64,000 bases of DNA from Nocardia transvalensis NBRC 15921. GTDB taxonomy: Bacteria; Actinomycetota; Actinomycetes; Mycobacteriales; Mycobacteriaceae. The notes below the pieces were generated by a model that was given only the letters and a program-made list of their open reading frames with translations, was not told where the DNA came from and did no database searches. This document shows positions 25,436 to 34,150 of the stretch, piece by piece. The position numbers and the translations under genes were made by a program. Numbering within the stretch: position 1 is the stretch's first letter; each line of letters starts with the position of its first letter. The stretch is taken from positions 124,001-188,000 of the forward strand of contig NZ_BAGL01000063.1 of NCBI RefSeq assembly GCF_000308875.1, in the 5' to 3' direction.

Positions 25436-26635
25436 ATGAGTGTGGTTGTCGCCGGCCTGAGCGGTCAGGGCCCGGAGGAGGCAGCCTGCGTAACCACGCA
25501 GGGCCCCCGTCCAGGCCGCATCAGATACAGCCGTGTCGCGCTGAGCCTGGCCGTCACCGCCGGACTGCTGGCCGGCTGTGCGCGGTTCGACGAATCCGCG
25601 TCCGATCCGTTCACCCCCGCGCCGACCGTCCGGCCGGAGGGGATCGAGCCGACCACTCCGCAGCCGCCCAGTAAGCAGAAGCGGCCGCCCGGCCCGTGCG
25701 AGGACGGCGATCCGGCCGTCGTCGCCGGGTGCGTGAACGAGTCCACGGGTGTCATCGGCATGCCGGACGGGGTGAACGGTATCGTCGCCGAGCGCTCGAC
25801 CGGCAAGGTCTTCCTCATCGATACCCAGGATCCCGGCCCGTGGCCGTACTACCTGAAGCAGATCGCGCAGGTGGATGTGGACGCCGCGGGCGACGGCGGG
25901 CTGCTCGACATCACCCTGTCCCCCACCTATGCGCAGGACCGGCTGCTCTACGCCTACATCACCACCGGCAGCGACAACCGTGTGGTCCGCATCGGCGCCG
26001 ACGGGGTCGCCAAGCCGATCCTCACCGGAATTCCCAAGAGCGACAGCGGAAATCACGGCTCGATCGAATTCGTCGCGGCGGACAAGATGCTGGTGCTGAC
26101 CGGTGACGCGGGTAATCCGGGGGCGGCCGCCGATCAGGGATCCCTCGCCGGCAAGCTGCTGCGGATCACCAATCCGATCCCCGGCAGCAACTCGCCCGAC
26201 GTGCTGGCGTCCGGAATCGGGACCGCCGGCGGCATCTGCCCGGATGCCGACGGCGAGATCTGGTTCACCGACCGCACCGCCGTCGCCGACCGGTTGCAGC
26301 GGCTGTCCCCGAACGGCGCGGTGACCACGGCCTGGAACTGGCAGGACCATCCCGGCGCGGCCGGCTGCGTGGCGGGCGACGACTTCGTCGCCGTCGCCAT
26401 GTCCGACGCGAAGGCCATGGCCATGGCCAAGGTGGAGAAGGACACCCACGCCATCACCACCGCCCCCGCCCTGATGTATCAGGACAAGTGGGGCCGTCTC
26501 AACGACCTCGCCCCCGGCGCCAACGGCCTCATCTGGGCCAGCACCGCCAACAAGGTCGGCGGCCAGCCCACCCCCAACGACGATCGGGTAGTTGTGATCG
26601 CGCCGCAGGGTGGGGCGGGCGGCGGTCCGGACTAG
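25436..26635 (+). CDS. LppZ-like lipoprotein with glucose/sorbosone-dehydrogenase-type beta-propeller
   Basis: 399 residues from ATG at 25436. A hydrophobic stretch ending AGLLAGC gives a lipobox with Cys near residue 49, unusually far from the start. The rest is a beta-propeller of the GSDH/PQQ-sugar-dehydrogenase type (GGLLDITLSPTYAQDRLLYAYI, NHGSIEFVAADKMLVLTGDAG, PDADGEIWFTDR). It corresponds by context to Rv3006 (LppZ). Expected on the outer face of the membrane; substrate and cofactor are unproven. Confidence 0.85.
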   Translation: MSVVVAGLSGQGPEEAACVTTQGPRPGRIRYSRVALSLAVTAGLLAGCARFDESASDPFTPAPTVRPEGIEPTTPQPPSKQKRPPGPCEDGDPAVVAGCVNESTGVIGMPDGVNGIVAERSTGKVFLIDTQDPGPWPYYLKQIAQVDVDAAGDGGLLDITLSPTYAQDRLLYAYITTGSDNRVVRIGADGVAKPILTGIPKSDSGNHGSIEFVAADKMLVLTGDAGNPGAAADQGSLAGKLLRITNPIPGSNSPDVLASGIGTAGGICPDADGEIWFTDRTAVADRLQRLSPNGAVTTAWNWQDHPGAAGCVAGDDFVAVAMSDAKAMAMAKVEKDTHAITTAPALMYQDKWGRLNDLAPGANGLIWASTANKVGGQPTPNDDRVVVIAPQGGAGGGPD

Positions 26636-26640
26636 GTCGG

Positions 26641-26670
26641 CGGGCCAGGCCGTCGAAGCCTGATGGCCCG
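26641..26670. terminator. hairpin between convergent lppZ-like gene and gatB
   Basis: CGGGCCA (26641-26647) pairs with TGGCCCG (26664-26670), with an inner GGC/GCC; it fills the 51-bp gap between the two stops and may terminate both. No U-run. Confidence 0.5.
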
Positions 26671-26686
26671 GGGGTGCTAGGGGTTG

Positions 26687-28204
26687 TCAGGCCGCGCCGC
26701 AGGCGGCGAGGACCAACTCTCGGACTCGGGCGGCGTCGGCTTGGCCTCGGGTGGCCTTCATGACGTCGCCGACGATCTTGCCGGCGGCCTGGACCTTGCC
26801 GGAGCGGATCTTGTCGGCGATGTCGGGGTTGGCGGCGAGGGCCTTGTCGACCTCGGTCTGGAGGGCCGAGTCGTCGGAGACCATGCCGAGGCCCTTGGAC
26901 TCGACGATCTGGCCCGGGTCGCCCTCGCCCGCGAGGACGAAGTCGACCACCTGGCGGGCGACCTTGCTGTTGATGGTCTTGGCGTCGACCAGGGCGACGA
27001 TCTCGGCGACCTGCTTCGGGGTGATCGGCAGCTCTTCGAGGGTGACGTTGCGGTCCTTCGCCTTCTCGGTCAGCGAGTTCACCCACCAGGCGCGGGCGGC
27101 GTCGACCGAGGTGCCCGCGTCGACGGTGGCGATGATCAGGTCGAGGGCGCCCGCGTTGATCAGGTCGCGGAAGACCTCGTCGGACAGGCCCCAGTCGGCC
27201 TGGATGCGGGCGCGGCGCAGCCACGGGTACTCGGGGATGGTGCCGCGCAGTTCCTCGACCCAGGCGGCGTCGGGGGCGACGGGCTCCAGATCCGGCTCGG
27301 GGAAGTAGCGGTAGTCCTCGGCGGTCTCCTTGGGGCGGCCGGGCGAGGTGCTGCCGTCGGTCTCGTGGAAGTGGCGGGTCTCCATGGTGATGGTGCCGCC
27401 CGAGGCGAGCACGGCGGCCTGGCGGCGCATCTCGTAGCGCACCGCGACCTCGACGCTCCGCAGCGAGTTGACGTTCTTGGTCTCGGTGCGGGTGCCGAAT
27501 TCCTTGGCGCCCTTGGGCATCAGCGAGACGTTGGCGTCGCAGCGCAGCGAGCCCTGCTCCATCTTCACGTCGGAGACGTCGAGCGACTTCAGCACCTCGC
27601 GCAGCGCGGTGACGTAGGCGCGGGCCACCTCGGGCGCGCGGTCGCCGGCACCGGTGACGGGTTTAGTGACGATCTCGATCAGCGGCACCCCGGCGCGGTT
27701 GTAGTCCAGCAGCGAGTGGCTCGCGCCGTGGATGCGGCCGGTGGCGCCGCCCACGTGCACCGACTTGCCGGTGTCCTCCTCCATGTGGGCGCGCTCGATC
27801 TCGACGCGGAAGGTGGTGCCGTCGTCGAGGGGCACGTCCAGGTGGCCGTCGGTGGCGATCGGCTCGTCGTACTGGCTGATCTGGTAGTTCTTCGGCTGGT
27901 CCGGGTAGAAGTAGTTCTTCCGGGCGAACCGGCCCCACGGGGTGATCGAGCAGTTGAGCGCCAGGCCGATGCGGATGGCCGCCTCGACGGCCTTCTGGTT
28001 CACCACGGGCAGCGAACCGGGCAGGCCCAGGCACACCGGGCACACCTGCGTATTCGGCTCGGCGCCGAACGTGGTCGGGCACCCGCAGAACATCTTCGTC
28101 GCGGTGCCCAGCTCGACGTGAACCTCCATGCCCAGCACCGGCTCGTACCGGTCCACGACGTCGGCATAGTCCATCAAGTCCACCGTGGGTGCAGTCATGC
28201 TCAT
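26687..28204 (-). CDS. gatB: Asp-tRNA(Asn)/Glu-tRNA(Gln) amidotransferase subunit B
   Basis: 505 residues (ATG at 28204; a second ATG at 28198 fits equally). Signature GLEVHVEL-like VLGMEVHVELGTATKMFCGC, the zinc Cys cluster C-x-C...C-x2-C (FCGCPTTFG, VCPVCLGLPG), PKNYQISQYDEP and the GatB_Yqey tail (ADKIRSGKVQAAGKIVGDVMKATRG). GatB binds mischarged tRNA and activates the carboxylate. GatA and GatC are 24 kb away at 50534-52370, as in other nocardiae/mycobacteria where other genes lie between. Confidence 0.97.
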   Translation of the reverse strand: MSMTAPTVDLMDYADVVDRYEPVLGMEVHVELGTATKMFCGCPTTFGAEPNTQVCPVCLGLPGSLPVVNQKAVEAAIRIGLALNCSITPWGRFARKNYFYPDQPKNYQISQYDEPIATDGHLDVPLDDGTTFRVEIERAHMEEDTGKSVHVGGATGRIHGASHSLLDYNRAGVPLIEIVTKPVTGAGDRAPEVARAYVTALREVLKSLDVSDVKMEQGSLRCDANVSLMPKGAKEFGTRTETKNVNSLRSVEVAVRYEMRRQAAVLASGGTITMETRHFHETDGSTSPGRPKETAEDYRYFPEPDLEPVAPDAAWVEELRGTIPEYPWLRRARIQADWGLSDEVFRDLINAGALDLIIATVDAGTSVDAARAWWVNSLTEKAKDRNVTLEELPITPKQVAEIVALVDAKTINSKVARQVVDFVLAGEGDPGQIVESKGLGMVSDDSALQTEVDKALAANPDIADKIRSGKVQAAGKIVGDVMKATRGQADAARVRELVLAACGAA

Positions 28205-28218
28205 CAGTCTATGGGGAG

Positions 28219-28247
28219 ACCCTCACCCGCCCGAGCCGGGTGAGGGT
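28219..28247 (-). terminator. terminator of the ABC transporter operon
   Basis: Perfect 11-bp stem ACCCTCACCCG / CGGGTGAGGGT, 7-nt loop, between the permease stop (28264) and the gatB start (28204). Confidence 0.75.
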
Positions 28248-28263
28248 TCCCCTCCACTCCCGA

Positions 28264-30756
28264 TCAATCGGTGGCGATGGCCTCGATGATCGGCATTCTG
28301 GCGGCCCGGAAGGCCGGTGGAATCGAACCCAGCAGCGCCAGGAACAGGGCGGCGGCACCGTAGACGAGCAGCATAGGGCTCGCCCGGTAGACCACGTCGA
28401 TGGTCATGGCCTGGGCCATGGCGAGGGTGGCGAGATACTGCACGGCCGCACCCGCGACCAGACCGATGACGGCGCCGGCCAATCCGATGCCCGCGGCCTC
28501 GGCCAGGACGGTCCGCAACAGGAAGCGGCGGCTGGTGCCCATCGCGCGCAGCACCCCGAGTTCGCGGCGGCGCTCCAGCACCGACAGCATCAGCGTATTG
28601 AGCAGGGCCGCCGTGGAGACCAGCACCACGATCCACAGGATGGACCCCGACAGCGACGTACCTTGTTGCACGCCTTGGGATACCGCGGCCACCGCCTGGT
28701 CGCCCGTATCGACGGACAGGTCCGGTCCGGCGACGTCGCGGATCGCGGCCATCGCCGCGGACTTGTCGGTGCCCGGTGCGAAGTCCACGCCCAGAATGGT
28801 TTCCCCTGGGCGCTCGTACCACTGCCGCAGGACGCCGATATCCATCAGCACGATGCCGGAGACGGCCGAGAAGTACGGGATGACCTGGAGGACCTTCACC
28901 GTGTGGATGCCGGTCGGGGTGGGCATGTCCACCGACGACCCCTCCTGTACGCCCATGGATTTCGCGACGTCGCGCGAGAGCACCACGCCCTCGCCGGACG
29001 CCATCTGTTGGCGCACGGTGGCATTCATCTCGCCGATCAGCATGGGGCGCACGCCGTTCTCGTACGCCTGCAGCATCACCCGGTCGCGGCCCAGGGTGGC
29101 GAAGGCCATCTGCGCCGCGCCGACATCCGAGACGCCCGGCACCGCGCGGATGCGCTCCTTCAGGTCGGCCGGAAGTAAGGGGCCCGTGGGGAATTCGGCG
29201 AGCGAGGAGGGACTCACGTAGGCGTCGCGTTCGGCGAGATCCTGGAACGAGGCGGCCGCCGAGTCGACCAGATTGCGCGACGCGCCGCCCATGGCGACGG
29301 TCGCGGTGACGCCGATCATGACGGTGATGGTGGTCGCCCACACGCGCCGCGGTGAGCGCTCGATATTGGTGGCGCCCAGCGCGCCGGGCGCCCCGAACAG
29401 CCGCGCGATACCGGCGGTCATGCGGATGATCGGTCCGGTCGCGGCGAAACACAGCAGCACCGCGCCCGAGATGGACAGCGAGATCGAGGCCAGCGACAAC
29501 CGGCCCAGCTTGGCCTCGGCGATGAACACCGCCGCCACGATCTGCCCGATACTGCCGACCAGGGCGAGCCACCGCAGCCACGGGGGAATCCGGTCGGCCT
29601 TCGACACTCCGACCGGGGCCAGCGCCTCGATCGGCTCCACCTTGTAGATCTGCCGGGCCGCGATCGACGCGGCCGCCACGCTGGCCAGGACGCACGCCGC
29701 CACCGCGACCGGGATGGCGTACCAGGGCACCATGTACTGGGTGCGGCTCTCGACCGCCGACATCATGGCGGACGGGATCTTATCGATCGCACCGCGCCCG
29801 GCGTACATGCCGATCACCGCGCCGATGGCCCCGCCCACCACGCCGAGCAGCGCGGCCTCGGCGATCAGGTCGCGCACCATGGGCCCGCGCCGCCCGCCGA
29901 TGGCTCGCAGCAGCGACAGCTGCGGACGTCGTTGCGCCACGGCCATACTCATCGCGTTGTAGATGAGGAAGGCCGACACGATGAGGGCCGCGGCGGAGGC
30001 CATCGTGGTGGAGAAACGCACCAGCTGGATGGCGCCGCCCGCCTGAGCGGACCGCAGGCTCGGATCGGCCACCACCGCGCGGCCCTCGACGATGCCGGTC
30101 AGCGTCGAACGCAGCTGTCCCACATCGGCGCCCGGGGCGGGCACGATCTCGATCGAGTCCAGCATGCCGGTGCGGCCGACGATCTTCTGCGCCACCGGCA
30201 GCGGGGCGACCACGATATGGCCCCCGTTGAGGTCCTTCGACGTGGCCTCGTCGATGACGCCCGCCACCGTGACATCGCTCGACCCGAGCCGGAACTTCTC
30301 CCCCTCGGTATGACCCAGCGCCGCGCCGACCAGCACGCCATTGGGCACCGTGAGCAGCTTCGCCGCCTGGCCGCCCATCGGGCCGCCCAGATCGCTGCCC
30401 AGCGACGCGACGCTGGCATCGGCGCCCACCAGGAGCGTGCGGTCGGCGTAGTTGCCGACCCGGGTGCGCAGCATCGGGACCGCCGCCTCGACGCCCGGCA
30501 CCGCCCGGACCTGTTGCAGCAGTTGCTGATCGAAGCCGGACTCCGTGACGCCAGTGATCTCCAGGGCCGCCTTGCCGCCCAGCGCGTGGGTCAGCTTGTC
30601 CACCGAACCCGTCACCGAGCCGGCGATGCTCAGGACCGCCACCAGCAGGGCCGCGGACACTGCCATCACGGCCATCGACATCAGGGTGCGGCCGCGGTGC
30701 ACCAGCAACTCCTTGATATTGAACAGCCGCAGCCGATCCCAGGCCGCACGGATCAC
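28264..30756 (-). CDS. FtsX-like ABC transporter permease
   Basis: 830 residues from GTG at 30756, overlapping the ATPase stop by 4 bp. Two copies of the FtsX/MacB permease domain are present: a first membrane helix near residue 20 (AVMAVSAALLVAVLSIAGSV), helices at ~255-400, then a second long external domain and a final helix bundle (LGVLRAMGTSRRFLLRTVLAEAAG near 730). External regions of ~200 residues resemble MacB periplasmic core domains. Likely a lipid/peptide exporter or envelope mechanotransmitter; substrate unknown. Many antisense frames here are shadows. Confidence 0.9.
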   Translation of the reverse strand: MIRAAWDRLRLFNIKELLVHRGRTLMSMAVMAVSAALLVAVLSIAGSVTGSVDKLTHALGGKAALEITGVTESGFDQQLLQQVRAVPGVEAAVPMLRTRVGNYADRTLLVGADASVASLGSDLGGPMGGQAAKLLTVPNGVLVGAALGHTEGEKFRLGSSDVTVAGVIDEATSKDLNGGHIVVAPLPVAQKIVGRTGMLDSIEIVPAPGADVGQLRSTLTGIVEGRAVVADPSLRSAQAGGAIQLVRFSTTMASAAALIVSAFLIYNAMSMAVAQRRPQLSLLRAIGGRRGPMVRDLIAEAALLGVVGGAIGAVIGMYAGRGAIDKIPSAMMSAVESRTQYMVPWYAIPVAVAACVLASVAAASIAARQIYKVEPIEALAPVGVSKADRIPPWLRWLALVGSIGQIVAAVFIAEAKLGRLSLASISLSISGAVLLCFAATGPIIRMTAGIARLFGAPGALGATNIERSPRRVWATTITVMIGVTATVAMGGASRNLVDSAAASFQDLAERDAYVSPSSLAEFPTGPLLPADLKERIRAVPGVSDVGAAQMAFATLGRDRVMLQAYENGVRPMLIGEMNATVRQQMASGEGVVLSRDVAKSMGVQEGSSVDMPTPTGIHTVKVLQVIPYFSAVSGIVLMDIGVLRQWYERPGETILGVDFAPGTDKSAAMAAIRDVAGPDLSVDTGDQAVAAVSQGVQQGTSLSGSILWIVVLVSTAALLNTLMLSVLERRRELGVLRAMGTSRRFLLRTVLAEAAGIGLAGAVIGLVAGAAVQYLATLAMAQAMTIDVVYRASPMLLVYGAAALFLALLGSIPPAFRAARMPIIEAIATD

Positions 30757-31475
30757 GCGCGCACCGCCTTCTCGATCTCGGCGGCATCGGCGCGCCCGCG
30801 CTCGACCTTGTCGTTCGAGCCGATTCGCCCGTCGCGCAGCGTGATCACTCGGTCGCAGTACTGCACCGCGCCCATGTCGTGGGTGACCATGACCACCGAG
30901 TTGCCGGTCGTGGTGATCTCCCCCAGCAGTTCGAGGATGGCCGCACCGGTCTTGGAATCCAGGTTGCCCGTGGGCTCGTCGGCCAGGATCAGCGGCGGGT
31001 CCATGATCAGGGCCCGCGCCACCGCCACCCGCTGCATCTGCCCTCCGGACAGCTCGGCCGGACGATGTTCGGCGCGGTCCTCCAGGCCGACGAGGCGCAG
31101 CAGCTCCAGGGCTCGTGGCTTGGCCTTGCGTAATCCGGTGCCGTCCAGCAGCTTCGGGATGGCCACGTTCTCCCATGCCGAGAGCGTGGGCAGCAGATTG
31201 AAGAACTGGAAGACGAAACCCACGCGGTGGCGGCGGAATTCGGACTGGCGGTTGTCGTCGAGCGAGCCGATCTCCTCGCCCTGGAACATGATCGACCCGG
31301 AGCTGGGACTGTCCAGCGCGCCCAGCAGATGCAGCAGGGTGCTCTTACCGGATCCGGAGGGGCCGATGATCGCGGTGAACTCTCCCGCCTCGATCCGCAG
31401 GCCGACGCCGTCGAGGGCGCGCACCTGCTGGCCTCCCACCCGGTATTCCTTACTGATGTCGGTCAGTTCCAACAC
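30753..31475 (-). CDS. ABC transporter ATP-binding protein (MacB/LolD type)
   Basis: 240 residues. Walker A GPSGSGKST at about 37-45, Q-loop FVFQFFNLLP, signature LSGGQMQRVAVARAL, Walker B PPLILADEPTGNLDSKT, and His-loop VMVTHD. It powers the permease encoded downstream through GTGA overlap coupling. The class typically works with FtsX-like permeases in mechanotransmission or export rather than classical import. Confidence 0.95.
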   Translation of the reverse strand: MLELTDISKEYRVGGQQVRALDGVGLRIEAGEFTAIIGPSGSGKSTLLHLLGALDSPSSGSIMFQGEEIGSLDDNRQSEFRRHRVGFVFQFFNLLPTLSAWENVAIPKLLDGTGLRKAKPRALELLRLVGLEDRAEHRPAELSGGQMQRVAVARALIMDPPLILADEPTGNLDSKTGAAILELLGEITTTGNSVVMVTHDMGAVQYCDRVITLRDGRIGSNDKVERGRADAAEIEKAVRA

Positions 31476-31520
31476 GGCGGTCCCGCCTTCTCTGTCGTCG
31501 ATGCGGCTGTCTGTGCCGGA

Positions 31521-31901
31521 TCAGGAGGCCAGGACCCGGGAGTCCTGCCAGCGGCGGACGTCCTGAGCGTCGAGTACCGCCCGGAGTACGGGCTGCTCGG
31601 AGGCCAGTTCCGCGTAGGCGTCGGCGGCCGTCAGCCCCTCCACCAGAGCCTGATCCAACTTTGCGCGCATGTGGTTGTCCCACTGGTACTGCAGTGCGGC
31701 CAGGACGCCGGCGGGGCCGCCGAAGAGCCTGTCGCACTCCGGGAGGCCGTAGAACAATCCGGGATTGGCCGGATCGGCGGCCGCGCGGGCGAGTACCTCG
31801 TGCAGGATTTCGGTACGAGCGTGCAGGTCCTTCCACGTCAACGCACCCACCTCCTCCGTCCAGGTGCCCGCGTCCTCACCACCGGGCACTGTGACCATCA
31901 C
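31521..31901 (-). CDS. conserved hypothetical protein
   Basis: 126 residues, helical, acidic N terminus (DAGTWTEEVGALTWKDLHAR) and AGVLAALQYQWDNHMRAKLDQA. I know of similar uncharacterised actinobacterial proteins but no function. It lies 45 bp upstream of the ABC ATPase on the same strand and may be the first gene of that operon. Confidence 0.65.
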   Translation of the reverse strand: MMVTVPGGEDAGTWTEEVGALTWKDLHARTEILHEVLARAAADPANPGLFYGLPECDRLFGGPAGVLAALQYQWDNHMRAKLDQALVEGLTAADAYAELASEQPVLRAVLDAQDVRRWQDSRVLAS

Positions 31902-32025
31902 GCTACGGTCACCGGCCCCTGGCGTCTTCGTGCCGCGGACGAGACTTCTGGTCCTACCGTGGTATGAGGGGCGATGCGTTCGCGGGACGATGTCGCGGGA
32001 CCGTTCCTGCGGCTAGCCTTGCAGA

Positions 32026-33384
32026 ATGGGTGTGATCGACGCCACCGGGCAGACGAGCGAGACCGGGCCGGCCGGTTCCGTCGCACCCTCGCGGGGTGTA
32101 CTCGGGCGGATCCGGGCCCGCTGCCGCGACCTCGCCCAGGACCCGCTGGGCGCGATAGTCCGCCGGGTCGAGGAGATATCGTTCGACTATCCGCCGTCCG
32201 TGGTCGCCATCGCGGACCTGGCCATGGTCATCACGGCCGTCTCGGCCGCCGCGCTGCGTCACGCGTACTTCCCCTCGGTGCTGCCGTTCCTGGCGGTGGC
32301 GCTGCTCGTCCTGTGCTATCCCCTGTTCTTCTTCCTGGACGTCCAGCCCCGACCGGCCGTCTTCGGCCTCGCGAGCCTCACGGCCCAGGGCATATTCCTG
32401 ATGCAACCCGTGTCACCGGACAGCTCGCCGCTGGTCCTGACGGTCATGGTGGGCATGATCGCCGCCATCGCTCCGAAACGGGTCAGCGCCTTCTGGGCTC
32501 TGGCGGCGATCGTCGAGATCTTCGTCTTCTACGCCGTGGGCAACGTCGACGACGGCATGCCCATGTACCTGTCGGCGGTCATCCTGGGCTGGATGGTCGG
32601 GCTGATGCTGCAGTACCAGCGCCGCTTCCTCTATCAGGAGCGGGAGAATCAGGAGATCCGGGAGGTCCGGGCGGCCGACGACGAGCGCCGCCGCATCGCC
32701 CGCGAGGTGCACGACGTGATCGCGCACTCGCTCAGCGTCACCCTGCTGCATCTGACGGCCGCGCGCCACTCGCTGGAGACCGACCGCGATGTCGACGAGG
32801 CGGTGGACGCGCTCACCGACGCCGAACGCCTCGGCCGCCAGGCCATGTCGGATATCCGTCGCACCGTCGGGCTGCTCGACACGCGCCCGGCCAGCACGTC
32901 GCCCGAACCCGGAGTCGACGACATCGCCGGGCTGGTCGACGATTTCGTCCGCGCGGGCCTGCCGGTCGACTACACGCTCATCGGCGACACCACCGGGTTG
33001 TCGCCGGCGACGGGCCTGGCGCTGTTCCGGATCACCCAGGAGTCGCTGGCCAATGTCGCCAAGCACGCGTCCGGTTCGGAGGTCGTCCTCGGTATCGCGG
33101 TGCGCGCCGACGAGGTGACAGTCACGGTAACCAACACGCTGCCCGGCTGGACGGTATTCCGCGGCCGCGGCATGGGCATCACCGGAATGCGCCAGCGCGC
33201 CACCGCACTCGGCGGCACGCTGACCGCGGGTCCGCAGCAGGACTCGTGGCACGTGCGGGCCCGCATCCCCGTCGCCGCCGGCAAGTCCGCGGGCACCGCG
33301 TGCCCGGCCGGGACCGACGTACCGCTGCGCATGGTGCGCGACGCCTTCACCTCGATCACCCGGAAACCGCAGGAGGGCATGTGA
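32026..33384 (+). CDS. NarL-type sensor histidine kinase
   Basis: 452 residues. Five to six membrane segments at about 55-185 without an obvious extracellular sensor domain, a short coiled coil, then HisKA_3 with the phospho-acceptor His in IAREVHDVIAHSLSVTLLHL and HATPase_c with RITQESLANVAKHA and GRGMGITGMRQRA. Such intramembrane-sensing kinases often respond to envelope stress. A TAGCCT hexamer at 32014-32019 lies 6 bp before the ATG, suggesting a leaderless transcript. The stop overlaps the regulator gene by GTGA. Confidence 0.93.
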   Translation: MGVIDATGQTSETGPAGSVAPSRGVLGRIRARCRDLAQDPLGAIVRRVEEISFDYPPSVVAIADLAMVITAVSAAALRHAYFPSVLPFLAVALLVLCYPLFFFLDVQPRPAVFGLASLTAQGIFLMQPVSPDSSPLVLTVMVGMIAAIAPKRVSAFWALAAIVEIFVFYAVGNVDDGMPMYLSAVILGWMVGLMLQYQRRFLYQERENQEIREVRAADDERRRIAREVHDVIAHSLSVTLLHLTAARHSLETDRDVDEAVDALTDAERLGRQAMSDIRRTVGLLDTRPASTSPEPGVDDIAGLVDDFVRAGLPVDYTLIGDTTGLSPATGLALFRITQESLANVAKHASGSEVVLGIAVRADEVTVTVTNTLPGWTVFRGRGMGITGMRQRATALGGTLTAGPQQDSWHVRARIPVAAGKSAGTACPAGTDVPLRMVRDAFTSITRKPQEGM

Positions 33385-34079
33385 TCTCGGGATCGGATAC
33401 CGCCGCCGAGGCCGAGACCGTCGCGGTCCTCGTCGTCGACGACCAGGAGCTGGTGCGCGGCGGGCTGCGCCGCATCCTGCGCCGCCGCGACGGATTCGTG
33501 GTCAGCGAATGCTCCGACGGCGACGAGGTGCCCTCGGCGGTCTCGGCGCAGCGCCCCGACGTGGTCCTGATGGATCTGCGGATGAAGCGCATCGGCGGTA
33601 TCGACGCCACCCGCCTGCTCCGCGCCCGCACCGATGCGCCGCCGGTGCTGGTGCTCACCACCTTCGACGACGACCAGCTGCTCTCCGATGCGCTCCGGGC
33701 GGGCGCGGCCGGATTCCTGCTGAAGGACTCTCCGGCGGAGGATCTCATCCGGGCCGTCCGCACGGTCGCCGCGGGCGGGTCCTGGCTGGATCCGTCGGTC
33801 ACCGGGCGGGTGCTGTCGGCCTACCGGTCGGTACGCCCGGCGCCCTCCCGCGCCCAGAACCGGCTCGACGATCTGACGGCACGCGAATTCGAGGTGCTGC
33901 GCCTGATCGGCCGCGGCCATGTCAACGGGGAAATCGCCGACGAACTAGGTATCTCCGAGGTGACGGTAAAGAGCCACGTAGGGCATATTTTCGGGAAGCT
34001 GGGGTTACGCGATCGCGCGGCGGCTATCGTCTACGCGTTTGACCACGGCGTGGTCGCACCCGGAGAATCGGCAGTCTGA
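33381..34079 (+). CDS. NarL/FixJ-family response regulator
   Basis: 232 residues from GTG at 33381. Receiver domain with DDQELVRGGLRRIL, phospho-acceptor Asp in PDVVLMDLRM, conserved Thr/Lys (LTTFDD, FLLKDSP); LuxR-type HTH at the C terminus (LTAREFEVLRLIGRGHVNGEIADELGISEVTVKSHVGHIF). Cognate partner of the upstream kinase by translational coupling. Confidence 0.95.
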   Translation: MISGSDTAAEAETVAVLVVDDQELVRGGLRRILRRRDGFVVSECSDGDEVPSAVSAQRPDVVLMDLRMKRIGGIDATRLLRARTDAPPVLVLTTFDDDQLLSDALRAGAAGFLLKDSPAEDLIRAVRTVAAGGSWLDPSVTGRVLSAYRSVRPAPSRAQNRLDDLTAREFEVLRLIGRGHVNGEIADELGISEVTVKSHVGHIFGKLGLRDRAAAIVYAFDHGVVAPGESAV

Positions 34080-34150
34080 GGGGCAGGCACAACCCCGGTG
34101 ATCACCGGGCACGGGTTTCGCACCCTGCCCAGGATGTGGAGGTTTCACCG

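Noticed and set aside
26684..28243. 519-residue plus-strand frame opposite gatB
   Set aside because: Antisense shadow of GatB.
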